A stretch of 20,632 nt of DNA from a virus, in IMG/VR virus record IMGVR_UViG_3300032086_004221, positions 1 through 20,632 of that record. The stretch is one strand, 5' to 3'. The notes under the pieces were generated by a model, which was not told the DNA's origin, did no database searches, and worked only from the letters and a program-made list of their open reading frames with translations. How positions within the stretch are numbered: the first letter of the stretch is position 1; every line of letters begins with the position of its first letter. The translations under genes were made by a program, and so were the position numbers. Shown here in pieces: positions 13,767-20,480 of this stretch.

Positions 13767-14479
13767 TTTGATCTCTCCTTACATAATTTAACTATATCAG
13801 GGTCAGTTGATTGTTCCTCTGTTGGTACAAAAAGTGCCCTATATCTTTCTTCAGTGTTTTCGTCCACATCAGTTAGATAATAAACTGCAAGACTTTTTCT
13901 ATATTTTCCCTCTGGACAGGTCAGTGGTTTAGGTAATCCATGCCATGAATTCTGTGTAGTATCAAACAGGATTGCTCTATTGAACTTAGGTTCAATAGTT
14001 TTGATCAACTCTTTGGGTCTATTTGTTTCTGAATTATTTGACCATAATTCAAGACCACCACCCCAAGTAGAATCCCAGACATCGGACATATACACAATTA
14101 AGTTAAGTTTTCTCTGTAATTTTAACTTAGGGTGAATTGAATAATCTTTATGAATGTTTAAATTGCCACCCCTACCATGAATATGAAGACCGCCACCATG
14201 CAATCCATAGTCTGGATATAAGTTCTTAATACCAGTCATCGACTTAATAGTCTCAATGAAATCATTAGAACACAAGTCCTGCAGTGTCTTATAGATCTCT
14301 GGAGGAAATCTCAACCAGTGTTGCAAAGTCTTCTTATTTTCAATTGGATTTTCATAAAAAAACCACCTCTCATCATCATAATCAGGAAAGTTTTCAGTTA
14401 TCCTTTGTGCTTTATCAGGGGAAAAGAAGTCGTCAATAATCCAATGGTCAAAAGGTTCTTCATACGTTGATAAGGTCAT
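13763..14479 (-). CDS. 2-oxoglutarate/Fe(II) oxygenase (HxD type)
   Basis: A 238-aa 2OG oxygenase. The triad is H110 and D112 in LNIHKDYS and H180 in QNSWHGLP; R194 in KYRKSLAVYYL would hold 2-oxoglutarate. STWGGGLELW is the family strand between them. Enzymes of this shape hydroxylate protein side chains or small molecules and are frequent next to glycosyltransferase genes in phages and marine bacteria. It is distinct from the PhyH protein at 10779 and the HxE protein at 581. It overlaps the GT2 gene before it by 20 nt. Confidence 0.85.
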   Translation of the reverse strand: MTLSTYEEPFDHWIIDDFFSPDKAQRITENFPDYDDERWFFYENPIENKKTLQHWLRFPPEIYKTLQDLCSNDFIETIKSMTGIKNLYPDYGLHGGGLHIHGRGGNLNIHKDYSIHPKLKLQRKLNLIVYMSDVWDSTWGGGLELWSNNSETNRPKELIKTIEPKFNRAILFDTTQNSWHGLPKPLTCPEGKYRKSLAVYYLTDVDENTEERYRALFVPTEEQSTDPDIVKLCKERSK

Positions 14480-15173
14480 ACTTTTCCTTACAGTATTTTG
14501 TTTCTTTCTCTACATAATATTCCCTATTCTTATGAGAAACATTAGTAGTCACAGAATATTCACCAACTCTATTCGATATCAATACATCATTTAAAAAAAT
14601 AGGTTGTCCATACTTTTCATTCATCCCATAGTAAAATTCACAGTCCATAAAGTAAACCAAGGTTTCATCAAATCTATTCGATACTTCTTTTCGGAAAGAG
14701 AGTACAGATGGAGAGCTGATAGAATTTATACCTTCAAGGAGATTGTCATTCCATTTGGGATACATTTCCCAATAGAAAGAATGACCATCATCTTGCGTAT
14801 GATTACATCCATTAACTAACCACATTTCATCATTATTTTTGAATTCATTATAAATTTTTTCTAGTGCTTCATCATCATAAAAAAAGTCATCTTGAAACAT
14901 TACCTTGATAATGTCCCCAGAACACATATCAATTGCTCTATTTGTATTTGCAGGACCATTCCCTCGATTTTCTTCATTTCTGGTATAAAGAATATTGATT
15001 CTATCTTCAAATTCTTTTATCTTGTCAAGAACTTCGTTGTTCTCACTGTGATCAGAAATACAAACCTCATAATCTTTAAATGTTTGTATTTCAATAGTTC
15101 TTAATAGATCATCAATAAATTCTGATCCTTTCCCATAAGACTCCCAAGTTGGAACTGCTATTGATATTTTCAT
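14460..15173 (-). CDS. Glycosyltransferase family 2
   Basis: A 237-aa GT2 protein. The first strand and UDP-binding loop are ISIAVPTWESYG, followed by VCISDHSENN (motif with the first Asp), NRGNGPANTNRAIDMCSGDI, and MFQDDFFYDD as the DxD. The C-terminal part includes SSPSVLSFRKEV and NDVLISNRVGEY. It probably adds one sugar to the phage-directed glycan. It lies 24 nt after the GDPD-like gene, the largest spacing inside the cluster. I see no terminator or convincing promoter there. Confidence 0.9.
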   Translation of the reverse strand: MKISIAVPTWESYGKGSEFIDDLLRTIEIQTFKDYEVCISDHSENNEVLDKIKEFEDRINILYTRNEENRGNGPANTNRAIDMCSGDIIKVMFQDDFFYDDEALEKIYNEFKNNDEMWLVNGCNHTQDDGHSFYWEMYPKWNDNLLEGINSISSPSVLSFRKEVSNRFDETLVYFMDCEFYYGMNEKYGQPIFLNDVLISNRVGEYSVTTNVSHKNREYYVEKETKYCKEKYDLINV

Positions 15174-15197
15174 TTTTTTGTTTGCTCACTGATCCAG

Positions 15198-15692
15198 TTA
15201 TAAGTAATCAGAAACTTCATTTAATTCTCTTCGGTAATAATTACATTTATCTGTACAGATTCCATGAGTCCTAAGGATTCTGTCGTATTTACCCTCGTAT
15301 TTATCGTAATACGAAATAGACTCAGGTAAAACAATGATCGAATTATTATATGGTATTTGTCCCACTAATACCCATCCAACACCCTTATTAGTTAAAGCAT
15401 ACCTATCATTTTCATGATAAAAGTAATGCAAATTCATGACTGTAGAAGAGCAAAACTCTAAAGATTCACGATCTTTACAGTGAATCCAGAGTCTTTCTCT
15501 ATTTTTATACAACCATCCAAGTTTTAGTGGATATTGTGCCTTATCATGTCCAAGATAAAGTCTTTTATCTTTTACTCTTAGATCAATCTCTACATCATAA
15601 CCCAATTCCAACGCTTCGTCAATATAGTCTGGACTATTCTCCCTTTCAGGATTTATTCCATCTACATTTCCACGGTGAGCAATAATAATCAT
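15198..15692 (-). CDS. Small GDPD-like protein (glycerophosphodiesterase fold)
   Basis: A 164-aa protein with the glycerophosphodiester phosphodiesterase signature: IIIAHRGN (H6, R7), EN at 18-19, YDVEIDLRV (E35, D37) and LYLGHD (H49, D50). Full GDPD enzymes have about 240 residues or more, so part of the barrel is missing or reduced. Short proteins of this kind are found in capsule loci, often near a nucleotidyltransferase, as I remember them. The retained His/Glu/Asp residues suggest that a phosphodiester or sugar phosphate is bound or cut. It starts one base after the RuBisCO-like gene, which suggests a shared pathway. Confidence 0.8.
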   Translation of the reverse strand: MIIIAHRGNVDGINPERENSPDYIDEALELGYDVEIDLRVKDKRLYLGHDKAQYPLKLGWLYKNRERLWIHCKDRESLEFCSSTVMNLHYFYHENDRYALTNKGVGWVLVGQIPYNNSIIVLPESISYYDKYEGKYDRILRTHGICTDKCNYYRRELNEVSDYL

Positions 15693-15693
15693 A

Positions 15694-16932
15694 TCAAAAC
15701 TCTAAAACCCACTCTGGTAGAGATCCACCACCAGTTTCATAACCCCACTTATCGATAGCATCGCGGAACTCTTCTCCAGGGGTCTTATCAATCGCTTGTC
15801 GCATTGCCAAAGCACCTGATAAAGTTCCGCCAGGATGACCGTGAACAGCACCACCACAGTTTGCTAGAAAGTCAGTTCCAAACTTCTCAGCGGTGGTATT
15901 AACGATGCCTGGATGCATACCACAACTGAGTGCCGGTAAAACATTTCTATGATGTAAAGTGCCCATCACAGTATGCAGTTCTGCTTCATCATCACTCAAG
16001 TATCCACCCCACATACCAGCATGAATAGTATCAACTCCACATAGACCTGCAAGATCACAAAGAACACTCCAATCAATACCAAAGTTGTGACGCTTATCAG
16101 TCAGAATCTTATCTCCACTCTTCTGATAGTGAACGAACAGTGGTAGATCCATCTTCCTTACAGAATTATAGACACCTAGTCCACTCCAGAAATTGATATG
16201 AATACCGTTACCACCATTATCTGCAACAAACTTTGCACGATTAAGAATAGTGTGATGATCACCATTAATACAGAAGCAGTAAATTACTCCCCTACCACAT
16301 TCATTAATAAGATTTGAAATAAGTTCTACACGATCCTCAAGACGACAAAAAGATGGGTTGGAAAGAATCTCATCCTCTTTAATAAAGTCCACTCCACCGT
16401 CAAGAAGTTCTTTGACCATCTCCGAAAGAGTTTGTGGAGAAATTCCAGTTTTTGGTTTTACAATAGCACCAGAAAGTGGTCTATCATAACGATTAACAAA
16501 CTTACGGATACCATCAATACCATACTTAGGTCCCAAGAACTGTACTTCAACATCAGCAGGAAAGTCAAGTTTCCTAAGTCTACATGTTTTGAAGACATCA
16601 ATATCAAGTTGACCTCCCATTAGCTGACACAACAAATGAGAGATACCGTCACCATCCCAGTCGGTATTAACTTTTGGAAAACCAATCTTGACTTCTCCAG
16701 AAGTCATAGTTGTCAATTTATCTTCGTCATCATATATGACACATGAAGCGAGTTCAAATAATTCGTCACTTTCCCAACGATTGCGAACCTTTGGATTTCC
16801 AACACTTTGACCAATAGCAAGAGCCCAAGCAGCATCACGAAGATTTCCTAAGTCTTGATATGTTTCAATATAAAATGTTGCTATCACGCAACGATTCTTT
16901 TCTACCTCAGTCAGTTCTCTAAAAAATTCCAT
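15694..16932 (-). CDS. RuBisCO-like protein (RLP), 412 aa
   Basis: The whole length aligns by eye with the RuBisCO large subunit. Retained active-site residues are K159 and K161 (GAIVKPKTGIS; spinach K175, K177), the carbamate lysine K185 with D187 and E188 (DFIKEDE; K201, D203, E204), H268 (H294), H304 (TIHAG; H327), S336 (S379) and G360-G361. The loop-6 lysine needed for carboxylation (K334) is Y311, and R295 is Y269. This pattern fits a form IV-like RLP: Mg-dependent enolate chemistry on a phosphorylated substrate without CO2 fixation. Known RLPs are enolases or isomerases of methylthioribose salvage and decarboxylases or transcarboxylases of apiose routes. Here it overlaps a cupin gene by 14 nt inside a glycan cluster. 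The gene is richer in GC than its neighbours. The reaction is unknown. Confidence 0.9.
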   Translation of the reverse strand: MEFFRELTEVEKNRCVIATFYIETYQDLGNLRDAAWALAIGQSVGNPKVRNRWESDELFELASCVIYDDEDKLTTMTSGEVKIGFPKVNTDWDGDGISHLLCQLMGGQLDIDVFKTCRLRKLDFPADVEVQFLGPKYGIDGIRKFVNRYDRPLSGAIVKPKTGISPQTLSEMVKELLDGGVDFIKEDEILSNPSFCRLEDRVELISNLINECGRGVIYCFCINGDHHTILNRAKFVADNGGNGIHINFWSGLGVYNSVRKMDLPLFVHYQKSGDKILTDKRHNFGIDWSVLCDLAGLCGVDTIHAGMWGGYLSDDEAELHTVMGTLHHRNVLPALSCGMHPGIVNTTAEKFGTDFLANCGGAVHGHPGGTLSGALAMRQAIDKTPGEEFRDAIDKWGYETGGGSLPEWVLEF

Positions 16933-17254
16933 TTGTTACCTCAAATTTGTCAGTTGGTATGGATGGAACTTTTACACAGACTACTCTACAGTCCTCATGA
17001 AATACTGGGTCTGCCACTTCTCCCTTTCCAAATACAAAAACATCTCCGGAATTTAATTCTGTTCCCTGAATGGTCATACGACCTTCAATCAAGACATTAT
17101 ATTCTACACACTCCTTATGATAATGTGCTGGCCATTTTTCATCTTTTTTGTGTGTTAAAACAGCAACTTCAAAATCTTTTGTTTTCAAAAGACTTGGTTC
17201 AAAGTTACCAATAAAATAACCTCGAACATAATCACTCAACTTAGTCACATTCAT
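16919..17254 (-). CDS. Small single-domain cupin
   Basis: A 111-aa cupin. Motif 1 is WPAHYHKECVEYNVLIEGRM with H44, H46 and E51 as metal ligands; motif 2 has H86 in VADPVFHEDC. A glycine turn (LNSGDVFVFGKGEV) lies between them. Single cupins of this size are metal-dependent isomerases, epimerases, dioxygenases or binding proteins of sugar phosphates or acids. Overlaps of 4 nt with the nucleotidyltransferase and 14 nt with the RLP tie it to both. It probably acts on the same small molecule, but the reaction cannot be told from sequence. Confidence 0.85.
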   Translation of the reverse strand: MNVTKLSDYVRGYFIGNFEPSLLKTKDFEVAVLTHKKDEKWPAHYHKECVEYNVLIEGRMTIQGTELNSGDVFVFGKGEVADPVFHEDCRVVCVKVPSIPTDKFEVTNGIF

Positions 17255-17964
17255 AATTTATCTAGATAAGTTTTTAAGTCTTCTGGAACTCCAACTGGAT
17301 TGTGCTGTTCGTTGGGAATATGATGAACTCCAATTGAAAAACCTTTCTTAATCATATAATTATATGTTGGTCCAACATAGAATTCTCCGTTAGGAGCTCT
17401 GTCATCAGATTCTATCATATCTAGAGCACTTTGCACAAAGTATTTTCCCTTTCTCCAATAATGAATACCATTCAAAGAAATATTACTAAGAACAATTTTC
17501 TCGCGTATTTCAGTAACAAATCCTTCTCTATCAATTTTTGCGTAACTGTTCTTCTCAGTATTTGTGTAATAAGTAACTACTACACCATCATACTTATAGT
17601 ATCTGGATGTTATTAGAAAAAGTTCTGGATCCCACCACATAATTTGATCACAGTTACAAATTACAAGTTCTTCTTCATTGTCAATATAATCTTTAAATAA
17701 AAGACAACTTGAAGCTGGCCCTTCTGTTGTTTCTTCTACGGATATTATTTTAGCTGAAGGTAGAATAGTATGCAACAATGTACATACTTGATCATAGTAA
17801 CTATCTTTTCTAATAATAAAATGATATGTTCCCACCATACCTAATGATTCTATTGCACATTGAATCATTGGTTTGCCATTAATATCAATCAGTGGTTTTG
17901 GTATTTTGTATTTGTCTCTGGGAAATCTAGTCCCCTCACCTGCCATTGGAATTATTATATTCAT
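17251..17964 (-). CDS. Sugar/polyol-phosphate nucleotidyltransferase
   Basis: A 237-aa NTP-transferase protein. The signature is NIIIPMAGEGTRFPRDKYKI with the glycine loop and R13, then PKPLIDINGKPMI with K23, and CNCDQIMWWD with D106 for the metal. The family activates sugar phosphates or related phosphates as NDP derivatives. Relatives with the same start are found in capsule loci, including Campylobacter cytidylyltransferases that activate non-sugar groups, so CTP and an unusual substrate are possible. It overlaps the methyltransferase-like gene and the cupin gene by 4 nt each. The substrate is probably made by the cupin and the RLP, which is an inference from gene order. Confidence 0.88.
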   Translation of the reverse strand: MNIIIPMAGEGTRFPRDKYKIPKPLIDINGKPMIQCAIESLGMVGTYHFIIRKDSYYDQVCTLLHTILPSAKIISVEETTEGPASSCLLFKDYIDNEEELVICNCDQIMWWDPELFLITSRYYKYDGVVVTYYTNTEKNSYAKIDREGFVTEIREKIVLSNISLNGIHYWRKGKYFVQSALDMIESDDRAPNGEFYVGPTYNYMIKKGFSIGVHHIPNEQHNPVGVPEDLKTYLDKL

Positions 17965-18590
17965 TTTTTTCTAGCAAATCCAATGCCCCAATCTTCTGGG
18001 CAACAGTTTTCTATAACATCCCATTTACCTTTATCAAGTGCTTTAATAAAGTTATTAGGACCAGGATGACATGAGGTATCATGAAATCCAACAATACCTC
18101 CATCAGCAAGAAGATTAGTATATTCCCAATCAGTCAAAACTTGATTAATACTATGCCACCCATCAATAAAAATAAAATCAAATTTTTCTACACCAATTGT
18201 TTTAAAAATTTCAACATTTTCATGATAATATGAACTGTTATTTTGAACAGTATGAATATTATTTTCAGAATCTCTTAAAAAAGAACGATCATCAATATCT
18301 AATCCAATATAAAAAGTATTCTTTTTTTTGTTCTTAAAAAATACATACGCAAAGGATTCTTCAGCGTTTCTACCAATACCAATTTCCAATATTGCCTTAC
18401 AATTGTCACGAACTTTATTAAATTGTTCTAAAAGATGATATCTATTACAATGAGTTACTTCTTTGGGATAGACGATTTCATTATCAATTATTTTATGCCG
18501 ATACCCCAATGGATGTGGAACACCACCATCTTGATCATCAAACTCAGTAAAAGTTCTAATATCTTTGATTAAATCAGATTTCCATTTCAT
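17961..18590 (-). CDS. SAM-methyltransferase-like protein (Methyltransf_24/CmcI type)
   Basis: A 209-aa Rossmann protein. ILEIGIGRNAEESFAYVFF is SAM motif I, FYIGLDIDDRSF motif II, and FDFIFIDGWHSINQVLTDWE the acidic motif with the following helix; GGIVGFHDTSCHPGP is typical of the CmcI/cephalosporin-hydroxylase-like group. An O-methyltransferase acting on a sugar is the likely reading. The start overlaps the GT11 remnant by 17 nt and the end overlaps the nucleotidyltransferase as ATGA. It is one of the most AT-rich genes of the cluster: one 60-base line at 18181 has 12 G or C. Confidence 0.8.
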   Translation of the reverse strand: MKWKSDLIKDIRTFTEFDDQDGGVPHPLGYRHKIIDNEIVYPKEVTHCNRYHLLEQFNKVRDNCKAILEIGIGRNAEESFAYVFFKNKKKNTFYIGLDIDDRSFLRDSENNIHTVQNNSSYYHENVEIFKTIGVEKFDFIFIDGWHSINQVLTDWEYTNLLADGGIVGFHDTSCHPGPNNFIKALDKGKWDVIENCCPEDWGIGFARKK

Positions 18591-18741
18591 ATTTTACATT
18601 ACCTCTTTCATCTACAATTTCTCTATAGTATGGTAAACAAAAATTTACCCCTGCATTAGCAGCAATTCCTCTAAGTGCTGCATACTGAAACATTTGATTT
18701 CCAGTTCTACCCAGTCTACCTAAATGATTAAATCCAATCAT
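18574..18741 (-). pseudogene. Truncated GT11 glycosyltransferase remnant, 55 codons
   Basis: The frame begins MIGFNHLGRLGRTGNQMFQY, continues AALRGIAANAGVNFCLPYYR and stops 15 residues later. The first 38 codons match the N-terminus of GT11 enzymes, including the intact 267-aa copy at 5720-6523 (shared LGxLGxxGNQMFQYAA and a GVxF segment). The HxRRGD donor-binding motif and all later parts are missing. It lies 2 nt after the GME stop codon and overlaps the next gene by 17 nt. It is either a relic left when the gene after it was exchanged, or a short peptide still translated. Catalysis is not possible. Confidence 0.8.
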
Positions 18742-18743
18742 TA

Positions 18744-19829
18744 TCAAACTGGGTAACGAAAAACATTTTTAGATGATGATTCAAAAGTTTTATAGGAAAT
18801 CTGCTTACCAATCCAAGTATATGTCTTGCGAATACCCTCTTCAAGAGTTTGAGAATAATCCCATCCAAGTTTTTCACGGATTAAATCATTGTTGGAGTTA
18901 CGACCACGCACACCCAGAGGACCATCAATGTGAAGTTTTTGAACATCTTTACCAGCAACTTTAGCAACAGTCTCCACCAATTGATTGATAGTAACCATCT
19001 CTTCGGAACCAATATTAACAGGACCAATGAAGTCACTATCCATCAACCGTCGAGTTGCTTCAATGCATTCATCAATGAACAAGAAGGAACGAGTCTGTAA
19101 GCCATCTCCCCACACCTCAATTGCTCCACCCTCCTCCGGAAGGTAAGCGACTTTACGGCAGATTGCAGCTGGTGCCTTCTCTCTTCCACCTTCCCAGGTT
19201 CCTTCGGGACCAAAGATGTTATGATATCTAGCAATGCGAACAGGAATACTATAATTCCTATTGTAAGCAAGGTACAGACGTTCGGAAAATAACTTTTCCC
19301 ATCCATATTCCGAATCTGGGTCTGCTGGATATGCGGATTCTTCACGACAATCGGGGTTATCAGGGTCAAGTTGGTTGTGTTCTGGATACATGCAAGCAGA
19401 TCCAGAATAGAAAATCTTAGTCTTATTTCCTACAGTCTCATTAAACTTTCGTTGTTCCTCAAGAACATTCAGATTGATAGTGACAGAGTTGTGCATAATG
19501 TCTGCATCGTTCTCTCCAGTAAAAACGAAACCTGCACCACCCATATCAGCAGCAAACTGATAAATCTCATCAAATGGACGATAATATCTTTCGGGTACAC
19601 TTGCGTAAAAATTACCAAGATACCCCTTAAATCGAAGACAACGACGAACAAAGTTTACATCACAAAGATCTCCCTGCACAAATTCATGTGCTTTAGTTCC
19701 AGAAAACTCAGGAGTCTTAAGATCTACACCACGAACCCAATATCCTTCGGACTTAAGTCTCTCGACCATATGACTTCCTATAAATCCACCAGCACCAAGA
19801 ACTAGTGCTGTCTTCTTAAATTCAGACAT
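18744..19829 (-). CDS. gme: GDP-mannose 3,5-epimerase
   Basis: A 361-aa extended SDR matching plant-type GME along its length. Visible are GAGGFIGSH (12-20), FAADMGGAGF, SGSACMYPE with S143 and C145, YGWEK with Y174 and K178, and HNIFGPEGTWEGGREKAPAA with K217. C145 and K217 are the residues known as acid/base pair in the plant enzyme. WGDGLQTRSFLFIDECIEA and NIGSEEMV complete the family pattern. The enzyme turns GDP-D-mannose into GDP-L-galactose or GDP-L-gulose in the cytoplasm. It is the first gene of the cluster, about 18 nt from the predicted transcription start, without a clear ribosome-binding site. Its GC content is higher than that of the following genes. Confidence 0.93.
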   Translation of the reverse strand: MSEFKKTALVLGAGGFIGSHMVERLKSEGYWVRGVDLKTPEFSGTKAHEFVQGDLCDVNFVRRCLRFKGYLGNFYASVPERYYRPFDEIYQFAADMGGAGFVFTGENDADIMHNSVTINLNVLEEQRKFNETVGNKTKIFYSGSACMYPEHNQLDPDNPDCREESAYPADPDSEYGWEKLFSERLYLAYNRNYSIPVRIARYHNIFGPEGTWEGGREKAPAAICRKVAYLPEEGGAIEVWGDGLQTRSFLFIDECIEATRRLMDSDFIGPVNIGSEEMVTINQLVETVAKVAGKDVQKLHIDGPLGVRGRNSNNDLIREKLGWDYSQTLEEGIRKTYTWIGKQISYKTFESSSKNVFRYPV

Positions 19830-19853
19830 TTTTTAAAACAATCTACAGTATGT

Positions 19854-19882
19854 ATTATACAAAAAAAAGAGGGTTATTACAA
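19854..19882 (-). promoter_or_regulatory. Sigma70-like promoter of the glycan cluster
   Basis: TTGTAA (19877-19882, 4 of 6) is followed after 17 nt by TATAAT (19854-19859, 6 of 6) and a TG before the -10 box region. The -35 box lies in the loop and arm of the preceding terminator. Start of transcription is expected near 19847. It would drive the long gene series that begins with GME, for which I see no other strong promoter. Confidence 0.6.
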
Positions 19883-19888
19883 CCCCCC
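19860..19888 (-). terminator. Rho-independent terminator before the glycan cluster
   Basis: On the minus strand GGGGGGTT (19888-19881) pairs with AACCCTCT (19875-19868) around a GTAAT loop, with two G-U pairs, and a run of eight or nine T follows. It lies about 55 nt after the stop of the 70-aa gene and should separate that gene from the glycan cluster. Confidence 0.8.
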
Positions 19889-19941
19889 TAAGATATATTT
19901 CTCCATGCACGCCACTTGTTTTTTTTTAAGAAACAAGAAAC

Positions 19942-20154
19942 TTAATTCCATAAAGTATTGATTTTTTTCTCAATCTCTATGAATCTTGCATCAACTTCTT
20001 GTTGTGCTTTATCACTGGCTTGAAGTGCCTCAATATTTGCTTGTAGTTCTACTAGTTTTTTTTCGATAGAGGTAAGTCTTCCCTCAACTTCAACGTCATA
20101 TTTAGACATTGATGCACCACTTGCAGATTTTGCTGCTGTCCCCTTAGTTGCCAT
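19942..20154 (-). CDS. Small coiled-coil protein, 70 aa
   Basis: After an Ala/Ser/Lys-rich start (MATKGTAAKSASGASMSKYD) the protein is one long heptad-patterned helix: VEGRLTSIEKKLVELQANIE, then ALQASDKAQQEVDARFIEIE. It should form a dimeric or trimeric coiled coil. I recall similar short coiled-coil proteins in T4-like cyanophages; none has a known role. It has its own short leader with a possible late-promoter element at 20178-20185 and is followed by a terminator, so it may be transcribed alone. Confidence 0.75.
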   Translation of the reverse strand: MATKGTAAKSASGASMSKYDVEVEGRLTSIEKKLVELQANIEALQASDKAQQEVDARFIEIEKKINTLWN

Positions 20155-20177
20155 ATTTTAATTATTAAACTCTTTTA

Positions 20178-20185
20178 TTATTTAG
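20178..20185 (-). promoter_or_regulatory. Possible T4-type late promoter element
   Basis: CTAAATAA on the minus strand resembles the TATAAATA-like late promoters of T4 and its cyanophage relatives. It lies 24 nt before the ATG of the coiled-coil gene, a suitable distance. One short motif in an AT-rich region is weak evidence. Confidence 0.3.
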
Positions 20186-20240
20186 TTTTAAGGGTCTTGT
20201 GACTCCACCAGTACTGTTATAGTCCTTCCTTGACTTTATC

Positions 20241-20456
20241 TCAGACAGTTTTCAATGACTCTAAATCTCCACTAAGACAATCGACAAGAATATCATAATC
20301 ATCACCGGGATCACCAGAAAAAATTACTCCTTCCTTTTCATAATAACGACGAACTTTTTTATATAATTTAGGATTCTTTACATCAAGAAAGAATTGACCG
20401 TCTGCAGCATTTTGAAGAGTTTGTAAATCTTTTTTAAATTTAGATGAAAGTGTCAT
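20241..20456 (-). CDS. Small hypothetical protein, 71 aa
   Basis: A soluble protein with a basic helical start (LSSKFKKDLQTLQNAADGQF), a lysine/tyrosine-rich middle (YKKVRRYYEKEGV) and an acidic end (DPGDDYDILVDCLSGDLESL). It may be an alpha/beta mini-domain. From memory it resembles small cyanophage proteins of unknown role. It starts 25 nt after the terminator hairpin of the exported-protein gene (which reaches 20481), without a clear ribosome-binding site. Confidence 0.7.
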   Translation of the reverse strand: MTLSSKFKKDLQTLQNAADGQFFLDVKNPKLYKKVRRYYEKEGVIFSGDPGDDYDILVDCLSGDLESLKTV

Positions 20457-20480
20457 TGTTCTGTTTATACAAAAATGAGA

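Noticed and set aside
15174-15197. Possible internal promoter or terminator in the 24-nt gap before the GT2 gene at 14460-15173.
   Set aside because: No stem, no -10/-35 pair and no ribosome-binding site of note could be found; it appears to be a plain spacer.
15694-16932. The RLP as a true carbon-fixing RuBisCO of the phage.
   Set aside because: The loop-6 lysine is replaced by Tyr, R295 is replaced, the N-terminal domain lacks the usual substrate-binding sequence, and no small subunit or phosphoribulokinase is nearby.
16855-17214. A 119-codon plus-strand open frame opposite the cupin gene.
   Set aside because: It is antisense to the cupin with its intact metal ligands and to the RLP start, and its low-complexity hydrophobic sequence looks like a frame shadow.
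19043-19369. A 108-codon minus-strand frame inside GME.
   Set aside because: It is an alternative frame of GME, which has all catalytic residues in the long frame.
19371-19805. A 144-codon plus-strand open frame opposite GME.
   Set aside because: It lies wholly antisense to a strongly conserved enzyme, has no ribosome-binding site and encodes a Lys/Ser/Thr-rich sequence without family features.
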